Shown here: piece by piece, positions 17,956 through 25,493 of the stretch
Layout of the letters: each line of letters starts with the position of its first letter
Position numbering within the stretch: the first letter of the stretch is position 1
Origin: Treponema sp.
GTDB taxonomy: Bacteria > Spirochaetota > Spirochaetia > Treponematales > Treponemataceae
Length of the DNA: 46,109 nucleotides
NCBI GenBank assembly: GCA_024402695.1
Contig: JAKSTG010000024.1
Span: 1 to 46,109 of the forward strand
Direction of reading: 5' to 3'
The notes under the pieces: model-generated
Database searches by the model: none
The model's input: only the letters and a program-made list of their open reading frames with translations
Told to the model about the DNA's origin: nothing
Translations under genes and position numbers: made by a program

Positions 17956-18829
17956 CTTTATAAAACGGCTTTCAGTTTTACTGGGAGCCGTTTCTTTAAT
18001 CATTCTTTTATTTTCCTGCCAGTCCGCTTCCAAAGCATTCGAAGTAAGACCTTTGGACCTTTTAGGAACAGAAAATGATGTTTTTATTTCTGTCCCTAAA
18101 TCTGGTGATGGTGAATTCTTAAAATCAATTATTCTGGAATATGCAGGAGAAATCTCCGAAAAGGACCTGCAGACTCTTATTTCCCGTGTAGATCATATTT
18201 ATTGTGGTGTTTCAGAAAACAAGAGAGGTTTTTCTATTCAGGGAGTTGTTTCTGGTAATATTCCGAAGGTTTTTGCATCCAATATTTTCTCCGCAAAAAA
18301 AGGATTCTCTAAAATGGAATATAAAACCGGAGGTTCCGGTTTTGATGTCTATTTAAAGGATTCAATGAATTTTGTAATTCCTGAAAATAATCTGATTTGT
18401 ATCTATTCTGCATCTGAAACTCCTTCAATGCTTGATACTTACGTTTCTCTTAAAACATCAGGTCCTCTTGAACTTGATGATTATTTTGCCTTCCTGGAGA
18501 AAGCAGATAAGGATATCCGTTTTTACTCTCCAAATCCTGCAGTGATTCTTTCAAAACTGATTGGTTATACCGGTATCAATTTGAACCTGAATTTAAGCTG
18601 GATTGAAGGAACTTTCTTTGAAAATACTGAAAATCAGGAGTATTATAGTACTGATATAACATTGTGTTTTGAAAGTTCTAAATATGTAAAAGCCGGAAAA
18701 GTCCTGCTTGGAATGGCTCTTTCTTTTGCATCACCTGAAGTTTCGGGAGACGATGAGAATCCTAATATTCTTTACGTAAAAAATTTAAAATTAAAAAAAA
18801 AGCAATTATTGAGAATATTAAATAAATAA
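17942..18829 (+). CDS. Putative outer-membrane-associated lipoprotein (positional analogue of Tp0453)
   Basis: The chosen TTG start at 17942 gives a compact lipoprotein signal ([18 protein letters not shown], then IILLFSC) and has GGAG at 17930-17933, 8 nt upstream; the ATG at 17912 would add ten residues of ileS overlap without a ribosome-binding site. The mature protein of about 270 residues is unfamiliar in detail. From memory, T. pallidum has a lipoprotein gene, tp0453, directly after ileS whose product sits in the inner leaflet of the outer membrane; size and position match, but homology was not tested. Confidence 0.65.
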   Translation: MKKSSFIKRLSVLLGAVSLIILLFSCQSASKAFEVRPLDLLGTENDVFISVPKSGDGEFLKSIILEYAGEISEKDLQTLISRVDHIYCGVSENKRGFSIQGVVSGNIPKVFASNIFSAKKGFSKMEYKTGGSGFDVYLKDSMNFVIPENNLICIYSASETPSMLDTYVSLKTSGPLELDDYFAFLEKADKDIRFYSPNPAVILSKLIGYTGINLNLNLSWIEGTFFENTENQEYYSTDITLCFESSKYVKAGKVLLGMALSFASPEVSGDDENPNILYVKNLKLKKKQLLRILNK

Positions 18830-18846
18830 ACGCTGGAGGCACAACT

Positions 18847-19878
18847 ATGGCAGATGACAAAATTATTCTTAAAGCGGAAGATTTGGACGGTTACCTTACC
18901 GCCGAAGATATGGCAGATCTTAAAAAACTGGATGACATGTACAACGATACAATGAAGTACATGGAACCTCTTAATAAAGATAAAGTTATCGAATGTTTTG
19001 ATCACTTGGGGCACGCTATGCAGGATATCTGTGCAAAACACCCAGGCATTCAGGTTTATTCTTTCGTTACAGAAGAAGGAGCCCATGCTGAAGCAAGCCA
19101 TGTAATCTCAAAACTCCGTGACGTTAAAACTGATCACCAGGAGTTCATGTACTACTCACAGCGTGCTTATGAAATGCTTTTCCGTATGGCTTATACAGAC
19201 AAGAACACTGAAAAGAAAGGTCATATCTTTGTTCAGACACCGGTTAATTTCCCTGTTCAGAACTACGCCGTTCATAAGATTCCTGATGTTGATTCTCAGG
19301 TTAACAATTCTGTAATGTGTGTTATGCTCCGCGGAGCTCTTCTGCCAAGTATGATTATGTCTAAAGAAATCCAGGAATATTCTAACGATTACATCACACC
19401 ATTTGCACTTTTTAAAATCAGCCGCAATGATTCTAAAAAAGAAAATGATATGGAATATGTTCTGGATCTTAAAAAATCATTCTTTAATCTTGAACAGCTT
19501 GATGGAAAAGATCTGATTTTTGCTGACCCTATGAATGCCACAGGTGGATCACTTGTTACTGTTGTAAAATATCTTCAGAGTCAGGGCGTAAAACCAAAAT
19601 CAATCAAATTCTTCAATACAATTTCAACTCTCAAAGGTTCTATCCGTGTAACCCGTGCTCTTGAAAACTGTACTTGTTATACACTTTGGGTTGACCCTGT
19701 TATGAACGAAAAAGCCTATATTATGCCAGGTCTGGGAGATGCCGGCGACCGTCTTAATGGTTGCGACACAAAAGATGCTCCACGCAATATCATGCAGCTT
19801 ATTGCTGATTATGGTCACAATATTTCGGCTCTTTACCGTTCACAGCTCTTCGAAATTGAAAAAACTGTACTCGGTTAA
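18847..19878 (+). CDS. Uracil phosphoribosyltransferase-family protein with N-terminal extension
   Basis: The C-terminal two-thirds is UPRT-like: a PRPP-binding loop [20 protein letters not shown] near residue 218 and the uracil-binding block [15 protein letters not shown] near residue 294. Typical UPRT has about 210 residues; this protein has 343, with about 125 extra helical N-terminal residues of unknown function. The enzyme would salvage uracil with PRPP to make UMP, unless the extension marks a different substrate. GGAGG lies 8 nt before the ATG. It sits between two lipoprotein genes and is probably co-transcribed with them. Confidence 0.8.
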   Translation: MADDKIILKAEDLDGYLTAEDMADLKKLDDMYNDTMKYMEPLNKDKVIECFDHLGHAMQDICAKHPGIQVYSFVTEEGAHAEASHVISKLRDVKTDHQEFMYYSQRAYEMLFRMAYTDKNTEKKGHIFVQTPVNFPVQNYAVHKIPDVDSQVNNSVMCVMLRGALLPSMIMSKEIQEYSNDYITPFALFKISRNDSKKENDMEYVLDLKKSFFNLEQLDGKDLIFADPMNATGGSLVTVVKYLQSQGVKPKSIKFFNTISTLKGSIRVTRALENCTCYTLWVDPVMNEKAYIMPGLGDAGDRLNGCDTKDAPRNIMQLIADYGHNISALYRSQLFEIEKTVLG

Positions 19879-19880
19879 TC

Positions 19881-20513
19881 ATGCGTAAAATAACTGCTTT
19901 AGTTTTTGTTCTTTCTTCTCTTTTATTGGCATCCTGTGCTTCAAATGGAATGATTCCAGGAAAATCTGGTCTCCAGATGAAGTCAATTTACCAGGAATAT
20001 ATGAATCTTGGCGATGCTTATATGGAACTTAAGAAATATGATAAAGCAGTTACTTATTATGAACTTGCTTCAGAAAGAAAAGAACTTTATTGGACTGCTT
20101 GTTATAAACTTGCCCAGGTCTATCTGAAGCAGGGAAATTTTCCTTCTTCTCTGGCAAATTATCAGAAGCTTATAAAAAGGGATCCTGATAACAGCCAGTT
20201 GAAGGAATCAATTGCTTATATTTACGGACAGACCGGAGATTTTAGTTCGGCAATTCAGGTTTACGAAGAACTGGTAACTTTATATCCGGAAAGTCAGGCT
20301 TATCTTGAAAATTACATTGTTGTCCTTATTTCAGCTGAGGAAAATGAAAAGGCTTCAGAGAAGATAGACCTTCTTCTGGAACTTTTCCCTGATAATACAA
20401 AAGCTTCAAAATTTAAAGAAAAAATAACTCCGGCTGAAAAAAAAGAAGCATCGGAAGAATCTTCCGATGCTTTATCTGAATTACCAGTCGAAACTGCTGT
20501 AACTTCTGATTAA
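19881..20513 (+). CDS. TPR lipoprotein
   Basis: A lipoprotein signal with lipobox LLASC (Cys at residue 19) is followed by four TPR-like helical pairs (YMNLGDAYMELKKYDKAVTY, then CYKLAQVYLKQGNFPSSLAN, IYGQTGDFSSAIQVYEEL and a fourth). The last 30 residues are acidic and rich in Ser. It begins 2 nt after the UPRT-like gene. Its TAA stop lies in TTAA, shared with the stop codon of the convergent gene. The segment encoding the tail also holds a minus-strand terminator. A periplasmic scaffolding role is likely; partners are unknown. Confidence 0.75.
   Translation: MRKITALVFVLSSLLLASCASNGMIPGKSGLQMKSIYQEYMNLGDAYMELKKYDKAVTYYELASERKELYWTACYKLAQVYLKQGNFPSSLANYQKLIKRDPDNSQLKESIAYIYGQTGDFSSAIQVYEELVTLYPESQAYLENYIVVLISAEENEKASEKIDLLLELFPDNTKASKFKEKITPAEKKEASEESSDALSELPVETAVTSD
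20437..20472 (-). terminator. Minus-strand terminator inside the plus-strand TPR lipoprotein gene
   Basis: Arms 20446-20458 and 20460-20472 form a perfect 13-bp inverted repeat (AAGCATCGGAAGA) about a single base. Read on the minus strand it is followed by C and then eight T (plus A-run 20437-20444), so it would end the minus-strand operon 38 nt past its last stop. It encodes part of the acidic tail on the plus strand. Confidence 0.8.
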
Positions 20514-21859
20514 GAGTTTTCAATAAAATCCATATATTTTTCTGCATCAGCACGGAATGCAATAATAGGGCAGTCTGGTTCTTCTTCTGCATGTTCCATT
20601 GCTGCCAGTGCTTCTTTCATAAGACGGTCTGCACTTACAAGTCTGATTGTTTTTGATGTAAGACCTATGAAACATTTTCCTGGCTCTACAATTTCCATCA
20701 GTTCTGAATAAATCTGGTCTGCCATTGGAATTGCTTCATCAATATTAGAGTTTGTTTTGATACAAGCAAAACAGTTGTCTTTGTATTCGAAAATCAGATC
20801 TTTGAACTGGAAGAAGTTTACGAGTTTTTCGCAGAGCTTGTTAAGTTTTTCAGGTTCAAGACTTTCTTTATTTGTGATCTTGATAAAGAAAAGAACAACA
20901 TCAAATTCAGAAGATGAAGCTCTTACAAGTTCGTTTTCAAGGCGTGGAACAAGGTATGATTCCCATCCGAATCCTGTATCAGGAGAGAAAAGCCCCTGTG
21001 GTCCGTCTTCTGAAGGCATGCAGTCATCAACAGGAAGCTCAACATTTTCAACGGCTTCTTTTTTATCTTCTTCTGCTGTCTCTTCTGAAACTGATTTTTC
21101 TTCGGCTGCCGGATCCTCTTCAACAACAGGATCTTCTTCTGATTCATTTACTTCAGAAATTTCTGTTTCTTCCTCAACTGTTACTTCAGCTTCATCTACT
21201 AATACTGAATTTTCAATATTGTCGATTACTGCATTTGCAAGTTCATCTTCTTCTGAAATATCTTCTGTTGTTTCAGTTTCAGAAGCAGTTTCTTCTTCAA
21301 ATTCTTTTTCAGTTTCTGTTTCTTCATTATCTGATTCGTCGTATTCAACTTCCTCTTCAGAATCTTCTTCCTGATCATTTGCAATAATGAAAATAAGAAG
21401 AATTGTAAGGAGTGTAAAAATAAGAACGACTATGAAAGAAATTTTTGCGTAGTATGCGATAGTGGCAGGACTTAAAGTATAAACGTTTGCAGATACGTAA
21501 AGGTTTATGTCACCGGCTTTGAAAGATTTGAAGTAAAGGCGTGAAAACTTTGAATTTTCAGAAGGCTGGTCTTTGTCTCCAGGGAAAAGGAAAATTGTGT
21601 TTCCGTTGGCTTTTATGGAAATGAAGGAATAATCTTCATAAGATCCTATAGCTTCTGAAATTTTTGATGCCAGTTTTCCTGTATCAGGAGACTCAAAAGC
21701 TTTCTGGAGCTTAAAAGTCATGTTGTCGAAGGTTCTTTTTGACTCTGTATAACCTTTGCTGTTTTTAGAATAAAGGGATACTCCTGAAAAAATAATGGTT
21801 CCAAGGAAAATAATGGAAACCAGAATGGAATAAACAGTAACAAAAATCTTCTTTTTCAT
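20510..21859 (-). CDS. Two-TM membrane protein with acidic linker and degenerate GGDEF-like domain
   Basis: The 449-residue protein has TM helix 1 at about 5-27, a periplasmic domain of about 105 residues, TM helix 2 at about 137-160, a long Glu-rich linker (162-290) and a C-terminal domain (about 305-449) that looks like a diverged GGDEF fold (RLENELVRASSSEFDVVLFF, then AIPMADQIYSELMEIV and LMKEALAAMEHAEEE). The signature loop is replaced by FEYKDNCF, so cyclic-di-GMP synthesis is unlikely; a sensory or scaffold role is more likely. It overlaps the Maf gene before it by 4 nt (ATGA). It is the last gene of the operon. Confidence 0.65.
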   Translation of the reverse strand: MKKKIFVTVYSILVSIIFLGTIIFSGVSLYSKNSKGYTESKRTFDNMTFKLQKAFESPDTGKLASKISEAIGSYEDYSFISIKANGNTIFLFPGDKDQPSENSKFSRLYFKSFKAGDINLYVSANVYTLSPATIAYYAKISFIVVLIFTLLTILLIFIIANDQEEDSEEEVEYDESDNEETETEKEFEEETASETETTEDISEEDELANAVIDNIENSVLVDEAEVTVEEETEISEVNESEEDPVVEEDPAAEEKSVSEETAEEDKKEAVENVELPVDDCMPSEDGPQGLFSPDTGFGWESYLVPRLENELVRASSSEFDVVLFFIKITNKESLEPEKLNKLCEKLVNFFQFKDLIFEYKDNCFACIKTNSNIDEAIPMADQIYSELMEIVEPGKCFIGLTSKTIRLVSADRLMKEALAAMEHAEEEPDCPIIAFRADAEKYMDFIENS

Positions 21860-23307
21860 AAATCCGAATACCTGTTGTAATCTGATATAGCTTTTTTCAG
21901 AAGATCATTCCTGTCAGCGGCAGGATCTTTTTTTCTTAAAAAAGCCAGCAAAGGTAAAAATGCTGTAATCAGACCGTTGTTTGATGTAAAGTCATTCTCT
22001 GAAATCTGTTTGATAGAAACCGGTTTATTTGAGAACTCCTTACTTATATTTTCGATATTTTTTTTGATTACATAAACATTTTGTTTTATTGTCCATGATA
22101 AATCTTTACTATTAAGGAAGTTTTCAAAGGATTCTTTGTATGAATCCAGAACTGCAGTAGTTTTAACGGAACCTCGTGTAATAAGTTCAGTCCTGTACAT
22201 GAGTTTATTGAAAGTTTTTTCTGAAGTTTCCTTTTTGTCAGAGTTTTTATTATAAAGAGGGTCCAGGTATGTCCCTTTGCAATAAGGTTTGTTTCCCGGA
22301 TAAGAAAAGTCTGCTCCTATTGTTTGAATCTCTTTGAATCCGTAATAAAGGGCGAAATTTAAAGCGGCTATAGTAACACTACCGGATCCAGCGCTGAATT
22401 TTACAATATCTTGATTTTTGAAAAGGTAAGAGACTAAAGGATGTCCTGTAGAAAAGAAGAATATATCATTTCCATTTCTTCTGATTTTTCTTACGATGCC
22501 GCTTGATGAACAGAAATCAAGTAAAAAAAGAGTTTTTTTATCGATATTATGAAGGAAATGATTGCAGGAAATATTCTGTGCATCCAAAGAAATTACAGCA
22601 TCACAGAAAAGCTTCTTTTTTGAACAAACCGAAAAGGCAGTATCTGTAGAAAGAACAAAATATTTTTCTCTGTTTTCTATAATCTTTTCAATTTCACGGT
22701 CTAAAGTTGGCCCAGCGGCAAGAATTGCACAGGTTTTATCTTTGGGAAGTGGAGCCAATTTTGTTTCAGTTTTTATGCTTTTTACATTTGAAAGAATGTT
22801 GTGCTGCCAGATTTTTCCAAAATGTGCTTGAACAGAATAATCTTTTGAAAGATCATCAAGAGAACGTTTTATCTCTTCAGAAATATATGAAGAATATTCA
22901 GGATTTTCGTTCAGATAGTTTGTCTGTTCGATAATTCGAAGGTTTCCGTAAAGGGCTGGAAGATAATTTTCCAGAAGGGCAGTGTAAAGTTTTTCTTTTG
23001 TAACAAGGATAATCTTTTGTTGGATTTCTTTTACACAAGGAAAACTTTTAAGGAAATCTATATCTTTTTCCGAATATTCGACGCAGAGGATCTTGAGTTC
23101 AGGGTTTGTCTGAAGGAGATTTTTTACAAGAAGACCGGATCCTAATCCCAGAACAATTATAAAGTTTTCTGTTATGTTCAGGTTTTGAATCCTTCTTTCT
23201 GCATCTTTTTCCGGATTATAGAGGGATTCTATGGTTTTTCCGCTATTGAGGACTGGAAGTTCCATTCCAGTTTTTGAAATTATTCTGTCTTTGTAAATAG
23301 TCTGCAT
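21856..23307 (-). CDS. Maf/DUF115-family protein (motility accessory factor-like)
   Basis: The core block (TCAILAAGPTLDREIEKI, then YFVLSTDTAFSVC and CDAVISLDAQ) is the MAF/DUF115 (MptE-like) signature. Members near flagellar genes transfer nonulosonic acids to flagellin in other bacteria. The 483-residue protein also has an N-terminal Rossmann-like part (IIVLGLGSGLLVKNLL). It overlaps the previous gene by 28 nt and lacks a clear ribosome-binding site, so translation may be coupled; M15 is an alternative start. It is the second of two tandem members, and T. denticola flagellins are known to be glycosylated, so flagellin modification is the best inference. Confidence 0.8.
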   Translation of the reverse strand: MQTIYKDRIISKTGMELPVLNSGKTIESLYNPEKDAERRIQNLNITENFIIVLGLGSGLLVKNLLQTNPELKILCVEYSEKDIDFLKSFPCVKEIQQKIILVTKEKLYTALLENYLPALYGNLRIIEQTNYLNENPEYSSYISEEIKRSLDDLSKDYSVQAHFGKIWQHNILSNVKSIKTETKLAPLPKDKTCAILAAGPTLDREIEKIIENREKYFVLSTDTAFSVCSKKKLFCDAVISLDAQNISCNHFLHNIDKKTLFLLDFCSSSGIVRKIRRNGNDIFFFSTGHPLVSYLFKNQDIVKFSAGSGSVTIAALNFALYYGFKEIQTIGADFSYPGNKPYCKGTYLDPLYNKNSDKKETSEKTFNKLMYRTELITRGSVKTTAVLDSYKESFENFLNSKDLSWTIKQNVYVIKKNIENISKEFSNKPVSIKQISENDFTSNNGLITAFLPLLAFLRKKDPAADRNDLLKKAISDYNRYSDL

Positions 23308-24758
23308 AAGTTTTCAAGAAGCGTTTGATTTTCTTCATTCATTTTATTGAATACAGCTTCTTTTTGATTTTCGTCATTGGTGTGAAGATAATTTAGATAA
23401 TCTGCAGTAAATACGTTTTTTAGCCATTCATCAGATGAAGCTGATGATTTTATATAATTTTCGATTTTATCTCTGTTGTATACAACCTGATCTGATTCAA
23501 AGACCGGTTTTTTCCCTTCAAAAGAAATGACTCTTAGATTTTCGGCTTTTAGGTCTTTGATTTCTCCAAGAGTATTGGCAGGCGTAGAAATGATTCTATA
23601 CACTTTCCTGTTATGGAATTTCTGTTCCTTGAACCAGTCTTCATAGATTTTTAAGGACTGTTTCTGATTTGAGAATTCCTGTGTACAAATTCTTTTTTCT
23701 ATTGGTTGTTTTTTATTGTCTCTACATGAGTTTTCAGTTTCAAGATTGTTTTTTTGTGTATGCTGAAAACCTTTGCATACAGAAAGATCAAGGCCTGCAA
23801 AATAAATATCACCTGATGTAAGCTGCTCTGCAAGATTCAATGCTGTTCCGGAAACTGTTCCGCATCTTAAAGCCATCATGTTTTTAATGCCGGAAGCCTT
23901 GAAAATATCACTTTCGACACCGTCGTTATATATAAGAGGAATTATTGATCTGCTTTTTATTTCTTTTGTTGGACAGTTACTTTCCACCGCAAGGGCTATT
24001 TTAGTTTTTTCCGGGATAGGAAACAGGTGTTTTTTTGCCCAGAAACCACCGTCTGTTGAAAGAACTAGGTCCGGAGTAATACCGTTTTGCACTAAGGGTC
24101 TTAAGCCTGAAGAGACAGCGATAATGAAAGGTTTCTGTTCTTTAAGAAATGGAATTGATTCCTTAAGGCTTGGCCCTGAAGCACATACAACAACTGGACA
24201 GTTTCCCTTTTCTTTTAAAATAGATATCTGCCTTATGTTTGTAGCAAGTTTTACGGAGTTTTTAATCCACCGTTTTTCAAAGAAAGATCTGGTTCTTAAA
24301 ATAGAATGACATTTTTCAATAAGATTTTTGAAACTTTTTAAAAGTTCCATAGTTTCATCCGGGAATATTTTAGCGGCCGGTTCCCATACTGCAATAAAGG
24401 AATAGGCCAGGGTGTTTTCTCCGAAGGTGCTGTAAACTTTATCCCATAAAGACAAGGAAGTTGTGAAATCTTCGTAATAGAAGGCATAATCAAATAAACT
24501 GTCGTATTTTTTGAAGTCCTTGCAGAATCTGATTGCACAAAGCTTTGTTTCAGGAAAAATTTCCCGTAATTTTTCGGATTGATAAGATAACCCGGGTTCT
24601 ATTAAGAATAATATATCTGGTTTGAAAGGTGTCTTTAAAGTTTGCGCAAATCTTTCGCTTTCTTTAATGGGAGAATACGAGGAGTGTAAAAAAAGTGAAT
24701 TTATTTTACAGGTGAGCTGACCGTCTTTAGCGTTTAAATACTCAATTTGCTTCTGCAT
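23280..24758 (-). CDS. Maf/DUF115-family protein, first of tandem pair
   Basis: The 492-residue protein carries the same family core (CPVVVCASGPSLKESIPFL, then FIIAVSSGLRPLVQNGI and PDLVLSTDGGFWAKKHL), with GPSL matching GPTL of the neighbour. The two are similar in plan but clearly diverged, so they may act on different donors or acceptors or as a hetero-pair. It overlaps the preceding gene by 17 nt. No signal peptide is present, so it is cytoplasmic, where Maf proteins modify flagellin before export. Confidence 0.8.
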   Translation of the reverse strand: MQKQIEYLNAKDGQLTCKINSLFLHSSYSPIKESERFAQTLKTPFKPDILFLIEPGLSYQSEKLREIFPETKLCAIRFCKDFKKYDSLFDYAFYYEDFTTSLSLWDKVYSTFGENTLAYSFIAVWEPAAKIFPDETMELLKSFKNLIEKCHSILRTRSFFEKRWIKNSVKLATNIRQISILKEKGNCPVVVCASGPSLKESIPFLKEQKPFIIAVSSGLRPLVQNGITPDLVLSTDGGFWAKKHLFPIPEKTKIALAVESNCPTKEIKSRSIIPLIYNDGVESDIFKASGIKNMMALRCGTVSGTALNLAEQLTSGDIYFAGLDLSVCKGFQHTQKNNLETENSCRDNKKQPIEKRICTQEFSNQKQSLKIYEDWFKEQKFHNRKVYRIISTPANTLGEIKDLKAENLRVISFEGKKPVFESDQVVYNRDKIENYIKSSASSDEWLKNVFTADYLNYLHTNDENQKEAVFNKMNEENQTLLENLCRLFTKTE

Positions 24759-25491
24759 AGCAAATCATTCCTGCATTTTCTTTGTATAAAGGTTTAAGAA
24801 CAGAAACGATAAATGCTTTGAGAGTTTCTTCAGTAAGCTTTGATGGAGTGTTTACGAATACGGTAAACTCTTTGTTTTCGGAAACTGTAAGGCTGTTTGG
24901 AGCATCAAGAAGATTTTCAAGAGTAAAACAGGTTTCTGTGTAAACTGCATTTTCTACAAAAGTTCTGATTTCTCCGTTAAGCTGCTGCATAAGGCCATTT
25001 AAGGCTTCAATTACATTAAAATGAACATTTACAGTGCTTTCGGAATTTTCTGATTTATAGGTTTTCTTAACAAATTCATCAGATTTAATGAATTCCTGAG
25101 AAATTGTAGTCAGAAGGGTATAATCCAGAGGAGCATCATTAAAAGCCAGAAGAAGTATTCTGTTTCCGTTTTTGAAAACCTGAGCAAAGTTTATCTCAGA
25201 TTTCATCTTTTCTGAAAAGAACTGAAGGATTGTGTTCAGATTGTTGTCTTCTCTAGAGAAGGTGCTCCAGGTGTTGTCAGTTACAGTACCTTCCCAGAAA
25301 TCGCTTGTAGAGAGAGACTGGAGAATTGTATCTCCATCAAGGCCTTTTGAAGCGGATGCCACGAAAAAATTACCGCTTTTGCGGAAAACACAAACGTGAG
25401 GAAGAGAATATTTATTTGCTAAGTCAAAAAAAGAAAGCGGGATTTCTGCAGGAGTTTCGATTCCTGCAGAAATTCTACTGAGTAAACCCAT
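24742..25491 (-). CDS. Hypothetical cytoplasmic protein in the Maf operon
   Basis: I do not recognise this 249-residue protein. It has no signal peptide or TM helix. The first half is a mixed alpha/beta sequence (LANKYSLPHVCVFRKSGNFF), the second mostly helical and acidic with an end (EETLKAFIVSVLKPLYKE). It starts 2 nt after the acidic repeat protein and overlaps the next gene by 17 nt, so all five genes are expressed together. A partner or adaptor of the Maf proteins or of the acidic protein is possible but unproven. Confidence 0.6.
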   Translation of the reverse strand: MGLLSRISAGIETPAEIPLSFFDLANKYSLPHVCVFRKSGNFFVASASKGLDGDTILQSLSTSDFWEGTVTDNTWSTFSREDNNLNTILQFFSEKMKSEINFAQVFKNGNRILLLAFNDAPLDYTLLTTISQEFIKSDEFVKKTYKSENSESTVNVHFNVIEALNGLMQQLNGEIRTFVENAVYTETCFTLENLLDAPNSLTVSENKEFTVFVNTPSKLTEETLKAFIVSVLKPLYKENAGMICYAEAN

Positions 25492-25493
25492 TT

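Noticed and set aside
20757..21387. Ser-rich and Leu-rich plus-strand frames opposite the acidic linker
   Set aside because: Shadows of the Glu-rich linker of the minus-strand membrane protein.
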